From Callorhinus ursinus (taxonomy: Eukaryota > Chordata > Mammalia > Carnivora > Otariidae): a stretch of 64,000 bases of DNA. Shown one piece after another: positions 1-10,739 of this stretch. The stretch covers positions 2,916,987 to 2,980,986 of the forward strand of contig NW_020313045.1 in the NCBI RefSeq assembly GCF_003265705.1. The letters are read 5' to 3'. Below the pieces are notes generated by a model. It was given only the letters and a program-made list of their open reading frames with translations. It did no database searches and was not told the DNA's origin. Within the stretch, counting starts at the first letter, position 1. Every line of letters starts with the position of its first letter. Both the position numbers and the translations under genes were made by a program.

Positions 1-71
1 GGGAGTCTCCTTGAGATTCCCTCCTCTGCCCCTCCCCCGCCTTAAATAAATAAATAAATAAATCTTTAAAA
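1..71 (+). mobile_element. can-SINE 3' end, cut by window start
   Basis: The pyrimidine-rich 3' part and the AAAT-repeat tail ending AATCTTTAAA of a tRNA-derived carnivore SINE are visible. The tRNA-like 5' part lies outside the window. Confidence 0.85.
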
Positions 72-117
72 AACCTTAAGAAGTGAAAATGTTTGAACAC
101 AGAAATGCAGACAAATC

Positions 118-214
118 TTTTTTATTTTTTATGGAATCTCTACACCCAATGTGGGGCTTGAACCCACGACCCTGAGATCAAGAGTCACATGCTTCACTGA
201 CTAAGCTCCACTGA
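118..214 (-). mobile_element. old can-SINE fragment
   Basis: Read on the minus strand this is the tRNA-like part of an older, shorter SINE: a B-box-like GGGTTCAAGCCCC, then the 'attgggtgtagagatt' body and an A-rich tail. Imperfect flanking repeats (gacaaatctt / gacaaagttctt) look like a decayed target-site duplication. Confidence 0.75.
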
Positions 215-816
215 CAAAGTTCTTATCTGAACTTCACTTATCACCTAAAGCAGAACCTGCTGAAAATACAGCTGCTATTAACTCCCTTCCTACGGGGTTT
301 CCTGAAAATTCATTTGCCAAGAAGGTAGATTGCCCATTTCCATTGGTGTCAAAGAGCTCAATAGAAACTTCCATACTCTCCCACTGAAGCTCTAAAAAAC
401 TCATTTTCTTTAATTGGTATACATACATCTTTCTTTGGGCAACTCCATGAGTTTTTCATTACTCAAACTCTCCTGCGTGCACATGTGAAAATAAATCTTG
501 TCTTTTCTTCTGTTAGTTTGTATTTTTTCATTAAAATTTGCAGGCCTCCAACCCCTGGACCCAAGTTGGGAAAGGTAAAATTTTCCTCCCAAAAGAGTCA
601 TCAGAACACTTTCAGTTAAAGCCTGGGAGTATATTAGCTCCCTGCACCCTCTCCCCCCACACATATACCCTGAGGGGAAGAGCTGCTCACAGCAGAAGAG
701 CACATGTCAAGGGATGAGCTCTGGAAAAAACAGTATTTAAAGGGTGGTTAGCTGGAAAAGCCACAAAGAAACCAGAGAGGGACGAAAGGTCAGACTAGTG
801 GAAGGTAACTCAATGG
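215..816. other. low-copy sequence, no gene seen
   Basis: Short chance reading frames only. I recognised no repeat family, splice-site-flanked exon or RNA gene. A diverged repeat could still be hidden here. Confidence 0.5.
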
Positions 817-1034
817 CTGTCATGTGTAGAGCCCTTCCCAAGTGCCAGGCATTGTGCTCAAAGACTTTACAAAAATTATTTAATTTGCTCCTCATAATAG
901 CTCCATAAGGCAGGTAAAATTCACATAGTATGGCAAGACAACACATTTATGAAGGTTGGGTGAATTGCCCAAATTCACACAGCTAATTAGTGTCAGGGCG
1001 ATGATTGAACTCTAGAGGTGATGGTTTTAACTGT
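817..1034 (-). mobile_element. MIR SINE
   Basis: Reverse-complement MIR order is clear: 'gtgccaggcattgtgctc', 'ctttac', 'cctcataatagctccataag', then 'cacacagctaattagtg' and 'gattgaactc'. MIRs are ancient tRNA-derived SINEs amplified by L2 machinery, so this copy is an old fossil. Confidence 0.8.
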
Positions 1035-1466
1035 GGTAGTGGATTGAACAGTATTGTCCCAAAATTCTTGTCTACCTGGAACCTCAGAATGTAATCTTAT
1101 CTGGAAATAGGAGTTGAAGGTATAATCAAGTTAAGATGAGGTCATACTGAATTAGAGTGGGCCCTACATCTAAAGACTGGTGTCTTTAAAAAAGAAAGGA
1201 AAGAAAGATTTGGATACAGAGACATGGGGGAAGAAGACCATATGAAGGTAGAGGTAGAGGTTGGAGCCAACAAACCACAAGCAAAGGAACACCTGGGGGG
1301 ACCAGAAACTGGAATAAGCATGAAGGATTCTTTCCTAGAGCCTTCGGGGGGAATATCGCCCTGCTATCACCTTAGTTTGGACTTGTAGCCTCCAGAATGA
1401 ATTTCTGCTATTTCAAGCTACCAGTTTATGGTACTTTGTTATGGCAGCCTAGCAAACTATTACAAC
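1035..1466 (+). mobile_element. MLT1-like MaLR solo LTR
   Basis: The order matches MaLR-type LTRs: 'attgtcccaaaattc', 'acctcagaatgtaatcttatctgg', 'gatgaggtcatactg', 'gtgggccctacatc', 'tggtgtctttaaaa', and a 3' end with 'ttggacttgtagcctccagaa' and 'ggcagcctagcaaactattaca'. No internal gag or pol flanks it, so it is a solo LTR. The exact subfamily is not assigned. Confidence 0.7.
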
Positions 1467-1489
1467 CACTGTGCTATCACTGGTTTTCT

Positions 1490-2160
1490 TAGAGTAGAAG
1501 ACTCTAAAGAGAGTGATGTCCGTGACTTCCAGGAGGAGGGATGGATTGTCGGGGTTGAGGAAGGGTAGAACCTGCCCCTTTAGGGGTGTGTTTCTGAATC
1601 ACACTTAAGGCTTCTTCAAGGTATGCACTCTCACTCTCTTGATTTGGAGGGGCCTCATTCCTATTCCTCTTGTTAATGAAAAAATTACTCGTGATGTTTG
1701 TTAAAGGTGGTAAGGCAGACGTGCTCAGGGGGACTACTACAATGGGGTTTTGTAGTAGGAGAGAAAGATCAGGTTCAACTCTGACTACGCCAAGGACAGG
1801 TGGAAATTTATTGCCAAATAGCAAGGTAAGGGTTAGTGGATGGAAATAAGAGGAAACATCAAGGCTGGGGGGGATTCTCGCTTGACTGAATCAATAAAAT
1901 TCTCGCTGAAGGCAGACAAGGGTGATAAGAGTAGGGGTCATTTGATAAGATATCATGAGTGGGGGAATTTTGCTAAACTGACCCAGCAAGATTCTTGCTA
2001 AAACTGGACTAAGTGGCCATGACAGAACCCATGGGCAGGGCTTTATCGCTTAGAGAAGTCTGATTAGATAGGTCAAGGAGAGAAAGTTTTTGTCACTCTC
2101 CACCCCATGGCTGTCACTAGCCACTGATTGTGATGGGAATGTGTCATATTCATGCATTCA
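1490..2160 (-). mobile_element. possible ERV1-type LTR remnant
   Basis: On the minus strand, motifs of the kind GCAAGAATCTTGCTGGGTCAG and GCGAGAATCC recur near 1870-1920 and 1975-2010. I remember such motifs from several gammaretrovirus-like LTRs. No clear TG...CA ends, TATA box or target duplication was found. It could instead be unique DNA with local internal repetition. Confidence 0.25.
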
Positions 2161-2640
2161 ACTCACCTCGAGAGCATTATCCGTGATGGAGAGTCTTAAG
2201 TCAGGCTTTTTCTGGTGTGTGGGGGTTGTGGTTGGACTGGTCCGGTGGGTGGGTTGGGGCTGAAAGGTAATTAGGACAGGCTCTCCCCATAAAAGGGTAA
2301 TTCCACTGGGTCTTTTCTGGAATCTATGGCCAGTTACTTCCTCCCAGAGAGGTTGCCTGTGTTGTCCCATCCTTGTCACCTTTCGAAAGAGTAAAGAGGA
2401 AATATGACTGTGCTGAGGGATTCGTTAACATCTTGCATCAAGCAGCAGCAAATAAATTGAGCATCAAAACTGAGACTTCAAAAAAAAAAAAACAGATTAA
2501 TTAAAAATCTCAAACAACTTCCTGACACTTCTTTTCTTCCTCTAAATCTTTTTGGAAAGTCTCTCTGTCCCTTCCTCTTCCTAACCCCCAACAGCAACCC
2601 CCCCAAAAATATTAGAAAACACCCTCATTATGCTGATGAA
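2161..2640. other. unassigned stretch, no gene seen
   Basis: Contains an A12 run near 2480 and pyrimidine-rich DNA at 2530-2600. A minus-strand frame of 73 codons at 2158-2379 shows no recognisable domain. Confidence 0.4.
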
Positions 2641-3289
2641 AATGCTGAGATTCTCTATTATTACATGAACTTAATTTTTTCTCATGAAAAGCAATATAAA
2701 CTTCTAGTTTCCAGTTCCACACATAAGGAACTTGGAAGTTGCCACTCCGTCTTAATAACAAGTAAAAAACTAAATAGACTGAAAAGTCAACAACTCTTTG
2801 GATTCACGAGGGGAGGACACAGGGCAAGCTGCTGTGAAGATTGGCAAGACAGATAAGTTTTCACAGGCAGTCACAGCTTACCTGGAAGACAGACTTGTGG
2901 GTAGAAGCTGCCTCAGAAACCAGCGCAAGGGAAGGAAAACCTGAACTTGTAATTGATGAATTGCTGGAGACTCAATGTGGACAGTCCTGAGAGTTAAAAA
3001 CCCTAGAGGAAGCCAGTTATGGGTGGTCCTCCTACTTGCATGAGTTTTACCTCCAAGAACTCAACTAGGTTCTCACAGTAACTTCAGAGAAAAATCCCCC
3101 CATGCTTCCTGTAGGGGGCAGGGGAAAGGAATCATTGTGAAATATGCTGGAATACTCTGTTAACAAGGTCTATCCTCATAGGAAACTGGTTAACCAGAGC
3201 TTAACCTGCTGGGGTATTATCAGAGCCTAAGTGTCCTGGGGAAGGGAAATACCCAATGCCAGTCAGTTCTAGTGCTCCACTTGGGAGAA

Positions 3290-3502
3290 GGGGCACCTGG
3301 GTGGCTCAGTCGGTTAGGCATGTGCCTTTGACTCAGGTCATGATCGCAGAGTCCTGAGATCGAGCACCACATTGAGGCCCACATAGGGCTCCCTTCTCAG
3401 CGGGGGGAGGGGGGAGTCTGCTTCTCCCTCTGCCCCTCACCCCACTCGTGCTCTCTCTCTCTCTCGCTCTCAAATAAATAAATAAAATCTTAAAAAAAAT
3501 TA
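3290..3502 (+). mobile_element. can-SINE, full length
   Basis: Starts GGGGCACCTGGGTGGCTCAG, the tRNA-derived head with A-box-like sequence. It continues through a B-box-like region, a CT-rich section and the AAATAAATAAATAAAATC tail. It sits inside the old L1M and is therefore younger than it. Confidence 0.9.
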
Positions 3503-5018
3503 TACTCCAGCCCACTATAGCCATCCTGTCTCACTCAAGGGGGAAGGAAAAAATTGAGAAGCACTTGTGAAGTTCACAGTTTGATGGCACAGGATCACGA
3601 AAAGACAGACCTAGCACTTGCTTCGGGCACACATACTAAGACCAAGACGTAATCATAGGACTATAAAATGTTTCCCCTTTCCCTACACCTTACCACCACA
3701 TTACTAAAAACCTATTTACCACAATTCCTTTTACCCAGTACTTCATGTCTAGTTATCAAGAAAAACTATAAAACATACTAAAAGAAAAAAAAACCACACA
3801 ATTTGGAGAGAAAGAGCAAACATCAGCACTAGACATGGCAGGGATGTTGGAATTATCAGACTGGGAATTTAAAACAACTATGATCAAAATGTTAAGAGCT
3901 CTGGTGGGTAAAATAGACAGCATGCAAGAACAGATAGACAATGTAAGCAGAGGGATGGAAATCCTAAGAAAGAACCAAACAGAAATGCTGGAGATAAGAA
4001 ACATCGAGACATAAAAGAAAAATGCCTTTGATGGGCTTATTACTACATGGAATATGGTTGGAAGAAATCATCTCTGAGCTTGAGGATATAGGAGTAGATC
4101 TTGAAAACTAAAATGCAAAGAGGAAAAAGACTGGAAAAAAAACCCAAACAAACAACCCAGAGCAAATATCCAAAGACTGTGGAACAACTAAAAAGGTGTA
4201 ACATACACATAATAGGAATACCAGGAGAAAAAACAGAGAAAGGGACAGAAGAAATATTTGAAAAAATAATGACTGAGAATTTCCCCAAATAAACGTCAGA
4301 CACCAAAACACAGATCCAGGAATCTCAGAGAACACCAAGTAGCATAAATGTCAAAACAAACTACACCTGGGCATACCATTTTCAAACTACAGAAAAATCA
4401 AAGATAAAGAAAATAACCTGAAGGAAGACAGAGGGAAAGAATCATACCTATAGAGGAATGAAGATAAGAATTACATTTGTGTTCTCCCCAGAAACCATGC
4501 AAACAGGAAGAGAGTGGAGTGAATATTTAATGTGTTAAGAGAAAAAGGAGATCAACCAAAGATTCTGTACCCTGTGAAATTATCCTTCAAAAGTGAAGGA
4601 AAAATAAAGGCTTTTTCAGACAAACTAAAATTGAGGTAATTTGTTGCCAGTAGAACTAGGCTGCAAGAAATATTAATATAAGTTCTTTTAGAGAGAAAGA
4701 AAGTGATATAGATCAGATACTTGGATCTACAGAAAGAAAGGAAGAGCATTGAAAGGTTAAGTAATGGTAAAATAAAAACTTTTATTTTTCTTATTCTTAG
4801 TTGATCTAACATATAACAGTTTGTTCAAAATAATAGTAATATTGTATTCAATTATGTATGCTTATATATGTATCGTGTGTATATATATATATATATGCTT
4901 AAATATGTGCTTATTTTATATAAGTGAAATAAATGATAGCAATGGTACAAAGGATGGAAGACAGGAATTAGGATTATTTTGTTGTTATAAGATACTCACA
5001 CTACTTATGAAGTGGTAT

Positions 5019-5162
5019 AGTGTGCGTTTTTTTGTGTGTTTTTTTTGTGGCTTTTTCTTTTTTTCTTCTTTTTTTATTATGTTATGTTCATCACCGTACA
5101 TTACACCATTAGTTTTTGATGTAGTGTTCCATGATTCATTGTTTGCACAGTGTGTGTGTTTT
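5019..5162 (-). mobile_element. very short 5'-truncated L1 3' end
   Basis: Positions about 5060-5148 repeat the extreme 3' end of the carnivore L1 seen at 5640-5712 (shared 'ttaccaccattag/tttttgatgtagtgttcc' order). A poly-T stretch (the A tail of a minus-strand insert) precedes it. Flanking AGTGTGCGTTTT (5019) and AGTGTGTGTGTTTT (5149) look like a target-site duplication. Confidence 0.7.
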
Positions 5163-5639
5163 AAAAACTAGTCAAGTGCAGTAGTGAGAAGAGGGAAAGA
5201 GTAGAACAATGACTTCAATCTGTAACTGACTGTGAACAATCAACTGAGATAACTCACTACCTTCAGACCAGCCTGGTCTTATTTGAAAGTAGACTTCAGT
5301 TAGTTGTAAATGTATATTGCAAACTCTAGGCAACAAAGAAAAAATAATAAAAAGAAGTAAAATTCATGTACTAAGAAAGGAGAGAGAATGGAATCAAATA
5401 AAATGCTCAGTTGAAACCACAGAAGGCAAAAAAGAGTGGAAGACAAAAATAAGTACAAAAGACAAGAGGAAACAGAAGCAAATATAGTAGATATTCATCC
5501 AACTACATTAGTATCACCTTGAATGTCAATAGTCTAAATACACCAATTAAAAGACAGAGATTAGCACAGTGGTTCATAAAATAAGACCTAACTGTTGTCC
5601 ATAAGAAACCCATTTTATTTTATTTTTTTAAAATAATTT

Positions 5640-5978
5640 TTATTGTTATGTTAATCACCATAAATTACATCATTAGTTCTTGATGTAGTGTTCCATGATT
5701 CATTGTTTGTGCATAACACCCAGTGCTCCACGCAGAACGTGCCCTCTTTAATACCCATCACCAGGCTAACCCATCCCCCCACCCCCCTCCCCTCTAGAAC
5801 CCTCAGTTTGTTTTTCAGAGTCCATCGTCTCTAAGGGTCCGTCTCCCCCTCCAACTTACTCCCCTTCATTCTTCCCCTCCTGCTATCTTCTTCTTTTTCT
5901 TTTTTCTTAACATATGTTGCATTATTAGTTCCAGAAGTTCAGATCTGTGATTCAACAGTCTTGCACAATTCACAGCAC
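5640..5978 (-). other. L1 3' UTR with G-rich tract
   Basis: The 3' UTR of the large L1. Plus-strand C-runs at 5769-5800 mean a G-rich, quadruplex-capable tract in the L1 sense strand, a feature known in mammalian L1 3' UTRs. The same tract recurs in other L1 3' ends here (17285-17312, 42485-42512, 61155-61172). The part next to the gap is missing. Confidence 0.75.
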
Positions 5979-6078
5979 NNNNNNNNNNNNNNNNNNNNNN
6001 NNNNNNNNNNNNNNNNNNNNNNNNNNNNNNNNNNNNNNNNNNNNNNNNNNNNNNNNNNNNNNNNNNNNNNNNNNNNNN
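5979..6078. other. assembly gap, 100 N
   Basis: Exactly 100 consecutive N, the usual placeholder for a gap of unknown size. It lies where the L1 ORF2 C-terminus meets the 3' UTR, so the true number of missing bases is unknown. Translations that cross it are artefacts. Confidence 0.99.
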
Positions 6079-9000
6079 AATATTCCATTGTGTACATATA
6101 CCACTTCTTCTTTATCCATTCATCGGTCGATGGACATCTTGGCTCTTTCCACAGTTTGGCTATTGTGGACATTCCTGCTATAAACATCGGGGTACACGTA
6201 CCCCTTCGGATCCCTACATTTGTAACTTTGGGGTAAATACCCAGTAGTGAAATTGCTGGATCGTACAGTAGCTCTATTTTCAACTGTTTGAGGAACCTCC
6301 ATACTGTTTTCCAGAGTGGTTGCACCAGCTTGCATTCCCACCAACAGTGTAGGAGGGTTCCCCTTTCTCCGCATCCCCGCCAACATCTGTCATTTCCTGA
6401 CTTGTTAATTTTAGCCATTCTGACGGGTGTGAGGTGATATCTCATTGAGGTTTTGATTTGGATTTCCCTGATGCCGAGCGATGTGGAGCACTTTTTCATG
6501 TGTCTGTTGGCCATTTGGATGTCTTCTTTGGAAAAATGTCTGTTCATGTCTTCTGCCCATTTCTTGATTGGATTATTTGTTCCTTGGGTGTTGAGTTTGA
6601 TAAATATAGATTTTGGATACTAGCGCTTTATCTGATATGTCATTTGCAAATATTTTCTCCCATTCTGTTGGTTGTCTTTTGGTTTTGTGGACTGTTTCTT
6701 TGGCTGTGCAAAAGCTTTTTATCTTGATGAAATCCCAATAGTTCATTTTTGCCCTGGCTTCCCTTGCCTTTGGCGATGTTTCCAGGAAGAAGTTGCTGCG
6801 GCTGAGGTCGAAGAGGTTGCTGCCTGTGTTCTTCTTTAGGATTTTGATGGATTCCTGTCTCACGTTTAGGTCTTTCAACCATTTGGAGTCTATTTTCATG
6901 TGTGGTGTAAGGAAATGGTCCAGTTTCATTCTTCTGCATGTGGCTGTCCAATTTTCCCAACACCATTTGTTGAAGAGACTGTCTTTTTTCCACTGGACGT
7001 TCTTTCCTGCTTTGTCCAAGATGAGTTGACCATAGAGTTGAGGGTCCATTTCTGGGCTCTCGATTCTGTTCCACTGATCTATGTGTCTGTTTTAGTGCCA
7101 GTACCATACTGTTTTGATGATGACAGCTTTGTAATAGAGTTGGAAGTCCGGAATTGTGATGCCGCCAGCTTTGCTTTTCTTTTTCAACATTCCTCTGGCT
7201 ATTCGGGGTCTCTTCTGATTCCATACAAATTTTAGGATTAGTTGTTCCAATTTTTTGAAAAAAGTGGATGATATTTTGATGGGGATTGCATTGAATGTGT
7301 AGATTGCTCTAGGTAGCATGGACATCTTCACAATGTTTGTTCTTCCAATCCATGAGCATGGAACGTTTTTCCATTTCTTTGTGTCTTCCTCAGTTTCTTT
7401 CATGAGTATGTTATAGTTGTCTGAGTACAGACCCTTTGCCTCTTTGGTTAGATTTATTCCTAGGTATCTTATGGTTTTGGGTGCAAATTGTAAATGGGAT
7501 CGACTCCTTAATTTGTCTCTCTTCTGTCTTGTTGTTGGTGTATAGGAATGCCACTGATTTCTGTGCATTGATTTTATATCCTGCCACTTTACTGAATTCC
7601 TGTATGAGTTCTAGCAGTTTTGGGGTGGAGTCTTTTGGGTTTTCCACATAAAGTATCATATCATCTGCAAAGAGTGAGAGTTTGACTTCCTCTTTGCCGA
7701 TTTGGATGCCTTTGATTTCTTTTTGTTGTCTGATTGCTGTGGCTAGGACTTCTAATACTATGTTGAATAGCAGTGGTGAGAGTGGACATCCCTGCCGTGT
7801 TCCTGACCTTAGGGGAAAAGCTCTCAGCTTTTCCCCATTGAGAATGATATTTGCTGTAGGTTTTTCATAGATGGCTTTTATGATATTGAAGTATGTACCC
7901 TCTATCCCTATACTCTGAAGAGTTTTGATCAAGAAAGGATGCTGTACTTTGTCAAATGCTTTTTCTGCATCTATTGAGAGGATCATATGATTCTTGTTCT
8001 TTCTTTTGTTAATATATTGTATCACGTTGATTGATTTGTGGATGTTGAACCAGCCTTGCAGCCCAGGGATAAATCTCACTTGGTCATGGTGAATAATCCT
8101 TTTAATGTACTGTTGGATCCTATTGGCTAGTATTTTGGTGAGAATTTTTGCATCCATGTTCATCAAGGATATTGGTCTGTAATTCTTCTTTTTGATGGGG
8201 TCTTTGTCTCGTTTGGGGATCAAGGTAGTGGTGGCCTCATAAAATGAGTTTGGAAGTTTCCCTTCCATTTCTATTTTTTGGAACAGTTTCAGGAGCATAG
8301 GTATTAATCTTTAAATGTTTGGTGGAATTCCCCTGGGAAGCCATCTGGCCCTGGGCTTTTGTTTGTTGGGAGATTTTTGATGACTGCTTCAATTTCCTTC
8401 GTGGTTATAGGTCTGTTCAGGTTTTCTATTTCTTCCTGGTTCAGTTTTGGTAGTTGATCCATCTCTAGGAATGCATCCATTTCTTCCAGGTTATCTAATT
8501 TGCTGGCAAAGAGTTGCTCATAATATGTTCTTAGAATTGTTTGTATTTCTTTGGTGCTGGTTGTGATCGCTCCTCTTTCATTCATGATTTTGTTGATTTG
8601 GGTCATTTCTCTTTTCTTTTTGATAAGTCTGGCCAGGGGTTTATCAATCTTGTTAATTCTTTCAAAGAACCAGCTCCTAGTTTCATTGATCTGTTCTACT
8701 GTTCTTTTGGTTTCTAGTTCATTGATTTCTGCTCTGATCTTTATGATTTCTCTTCTCCTGCTGGGTTTAGGCTTTATTTGCTGTTCTTTCTCCAGCTCCT
8801 TTAGGTGTAGGGTTAGGTTGTGTATTTGAGACCTTTCTTGTTTCTTGAGAAAGGCTTGTATTGCTATATACTTTCCTCTCAGGACTGCCTTTGCTGTATC
8901 CCAAAGATTTTGAACAGTTGTGTTTTCATTTTCATTGGTTTCCATGAATTTTTTTAATTCTTCTTTAATTTTCTGGTTGACCTATTCATTCCTTAGTAGG

Positions 9001-9761
9001 ATGCTCTTTAGCCTCCATGTATTTGAGTTCTTTCCAACTTTCCTCTTGTGATCGAGTTCTAGTTTCAAAGCATTGTGGTCTGCAAATATGCAGGGAACGA
9101 TCCCAATCTTTTGGAACTGTTTGAGACCTGATTTGTGACCTAGGATGTGATCTATTCTGGAGACTGTTCCATGGGCACTAGAGAAGAATGTGTATTCCGT
9201 GGCTTTGGGATGGAATGTTCTGAATATGTCTGTGAAGTCCATTTGGTCCATTGTTTCATTTAAAGTCTTTATTTCTTTGTTGATCTTTTGCTTAGATGAT
9301 CTGTCCATTTCAGTCAGGGGGGTGTTAAAGTCCCCCACTATTATTGTATTGTTGTCAATGTGTTTCCTTGCTTTTGTTATTAATTGCTTTATATAATTGG
9401 CTGCTCCCACGTTAGGGGCATAGATATTTACAATTGTTAGATCTTCTTGTTGTATAGACCCTTTAAATAGGATATAGTGTCCTTCCTCATCTCTTATTAC
9501 AGTCTTTGTTTTAAAATCTAATTTGTCTGATATAAGGATTGCCACCCCAGCTTTCTTTTGGTGTCCATTACCAGGGTAAATGGTTTTCCACCCCTTCACT
9601 TTCAATCTGGGGATGTCTTTGGGTCTAAAATGAGTCTCTTGCAGACAGGATATTGATGGGTCTTGTTTTTTAATCCAATCTGATAGCCTGTGTCTTTTGA
9701 TTGGGGCATTTAGCCCATTTACATTCAGGGTAACTATTGAAAGATATGAATTTAGTGCCAT
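6079..9761 (-). pseudogene. L1 ORF2 (endonuclease-reverse transcriptase), broken
   Basis: ORF2p nicks DNA and reverse-transcribes L1 RNA. The start is the ATG at 9761. The endonuclease (9761 to about 9030) keeps the LNVNG asparagine, QETH glutamate, GDFN aspartate/asparagine and RIDH, but the usual SDH near its end reads ADH. The reverse transcriptase (about 8300-7100) keeps FADD at 7660-7671. The C-terminal cysteine-rich part (C-x3-C-x7-H-x4-C) is at about 6310-6390. Breaks: a Trp codon changed to TAG at 8982-8984; a frame change at about 8304-8310; another near 7485; a TAA at 7092-7094; a third frame change near 6600; then the gap. Homology resumes after each break, so this is one decayed gene. 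Confidence 0.93.
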
Positions 9762-9842
9762 TGTATTGCCTGTAAGGTGACTGTTACTGTCTATTGTCTG
9801 TGTTCCTTTTTGGTCTATGCTGCTTTTAGGCTCTCTCTTTGC

Positions 9843-10739
9843 TTAGAGGACCCCTTTCAATATTTCTTGTAGGGCTGGTTTCATGTGTGCCAATTCCTTT
9901 AGTTTTTGTTTGTCCTGGAAGATTTTTATCTCTCCTTCAATTTTCAATGACAACCTAGCTGGATGTAGTATTCTTGGCTGCATATTTTTCTCATTTAGTG
10001 CTCTGAAGATATCATGCCAGTCCTTCCTGGCCTGCCAGGTCTCTGTGGATAGGTCTGTTGCCAATCTAATGTTTCTACCATTATAGGTTACATATCTCTT
10101 TTCCTGAGCTGCTTTCAAGATTTTCTCTTTGTCTGTGAGACTTGTAAGTTTTACTATTAGATGTCGGGGTGTTGACCTATTTTTATTGATTTTGAGAGGG
10201 GTTCTCTGTGCCTCCTGGATTTTGATGCCTGTTTCCTTCCCCACATTAGGGAAGTTCTCTGCTATAATTTGCTCCAATATATCTTCTGCCCCTTTCTCTC
10301 TTTCTTCTTCTTCTGGGATCCCAATTATTCTAATGTTGTTTCCTCTTATTGTATCCCTTGTCTCTCAAATTCTGCCCTCGTGATCCAGTAGTTGTTGATC
10401 TCTCTTTTTCTCAGCTTCTTTATTTTCCGTCATTTGGTCTTCTATATCACTGATTCTCTCTTCTGCCTCATTTATCCTAGCCGTTGGTGCCCCCATTTTT
10501 GATTGCACTTCATTAATAGCCTTTTTGATTTCGACTTGGTTAGATTTTAGTTCTTTTATTTCTCCAAGAAGGGTTTCTCTAATAACATCCATACTTTTTT
10601 CAAGCCCAGCTAGTATCTTTAACATCATGATTCTGAACTCTAGGTCTGACATCTTACTAATGTCCGTATTGAGTAGGTCCCTGGCAGACGGTACTACCTC
10701 TTGTTCTTTTTGCTGAGGTGATTTTTTTCATCTTGTCAT
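9843..10739 (-). pseudogene. L1 ORF1 (RNA-binding chaperone), two premature stops
   Basis: ORF1p is the trimeric RNA-binding protein of the L1 particle. The frame from the ATG at 10739 to the TAA at 9843-9845 is 298 codons, somewhat shorter than human ORF1p (338). It holds a heptad-like coiled coil (about 10652-10370, rich in E, K, I and L) and the conserved C-terminal RNA-binding region with 'RIIGIPE' and 'RTPLKIN' segments. In-frame stops occur at the fourth codon (10728-10730) and at 10365-10367. The frame is otherwise unshifted, so damage here is lighter than in ORF2. Confidence 0.9.

Larger units (their letters stand above)
2650..5612 (+). mobile_element. old L1M, 5' part (UTR, ORF1 and ORF2 start)
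   Basis: Plus-strand LINE-1 relic. Positions 2650-3730 fit an L1M 5' UTR. From about 3780 a decayed ORF1 is readable: a coiled-coil-like segment at 3830-4010, then the C-terminal part with the 'aataggaataccaggagaaa' segment at 4210-4290. At 5520-5595 the start of the ORF2 endonuclease is recognisable ('cttgaatgtcaatagtctaaat'). It is full of stops and frameshifts. A SINE interrupts it at 3290, a short L1 end at 5032, and the large minus-strand L1 at about 5613. The reverse-transcriptase part downstream of 12780 is probably the same element. Confidence 0.7.

Noticed and set aside
3613..3639. Resemblance to the first bases of U6 snRNA (AGCACTTGCTTCGG...).
   Set aside because: The match stops after about 27 bases, the rest of U6 is absent, and it lies inside the old L1M 5' region. 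A 5'-only U6 piece is not expected from retroposition.
5939..6547. A 202-codon frame crossing the N gap.
   Set aside because: The C-terminal portion is decoded from N bases and 3' UTR. Only the part upstream of the gap is L1 ORF2.
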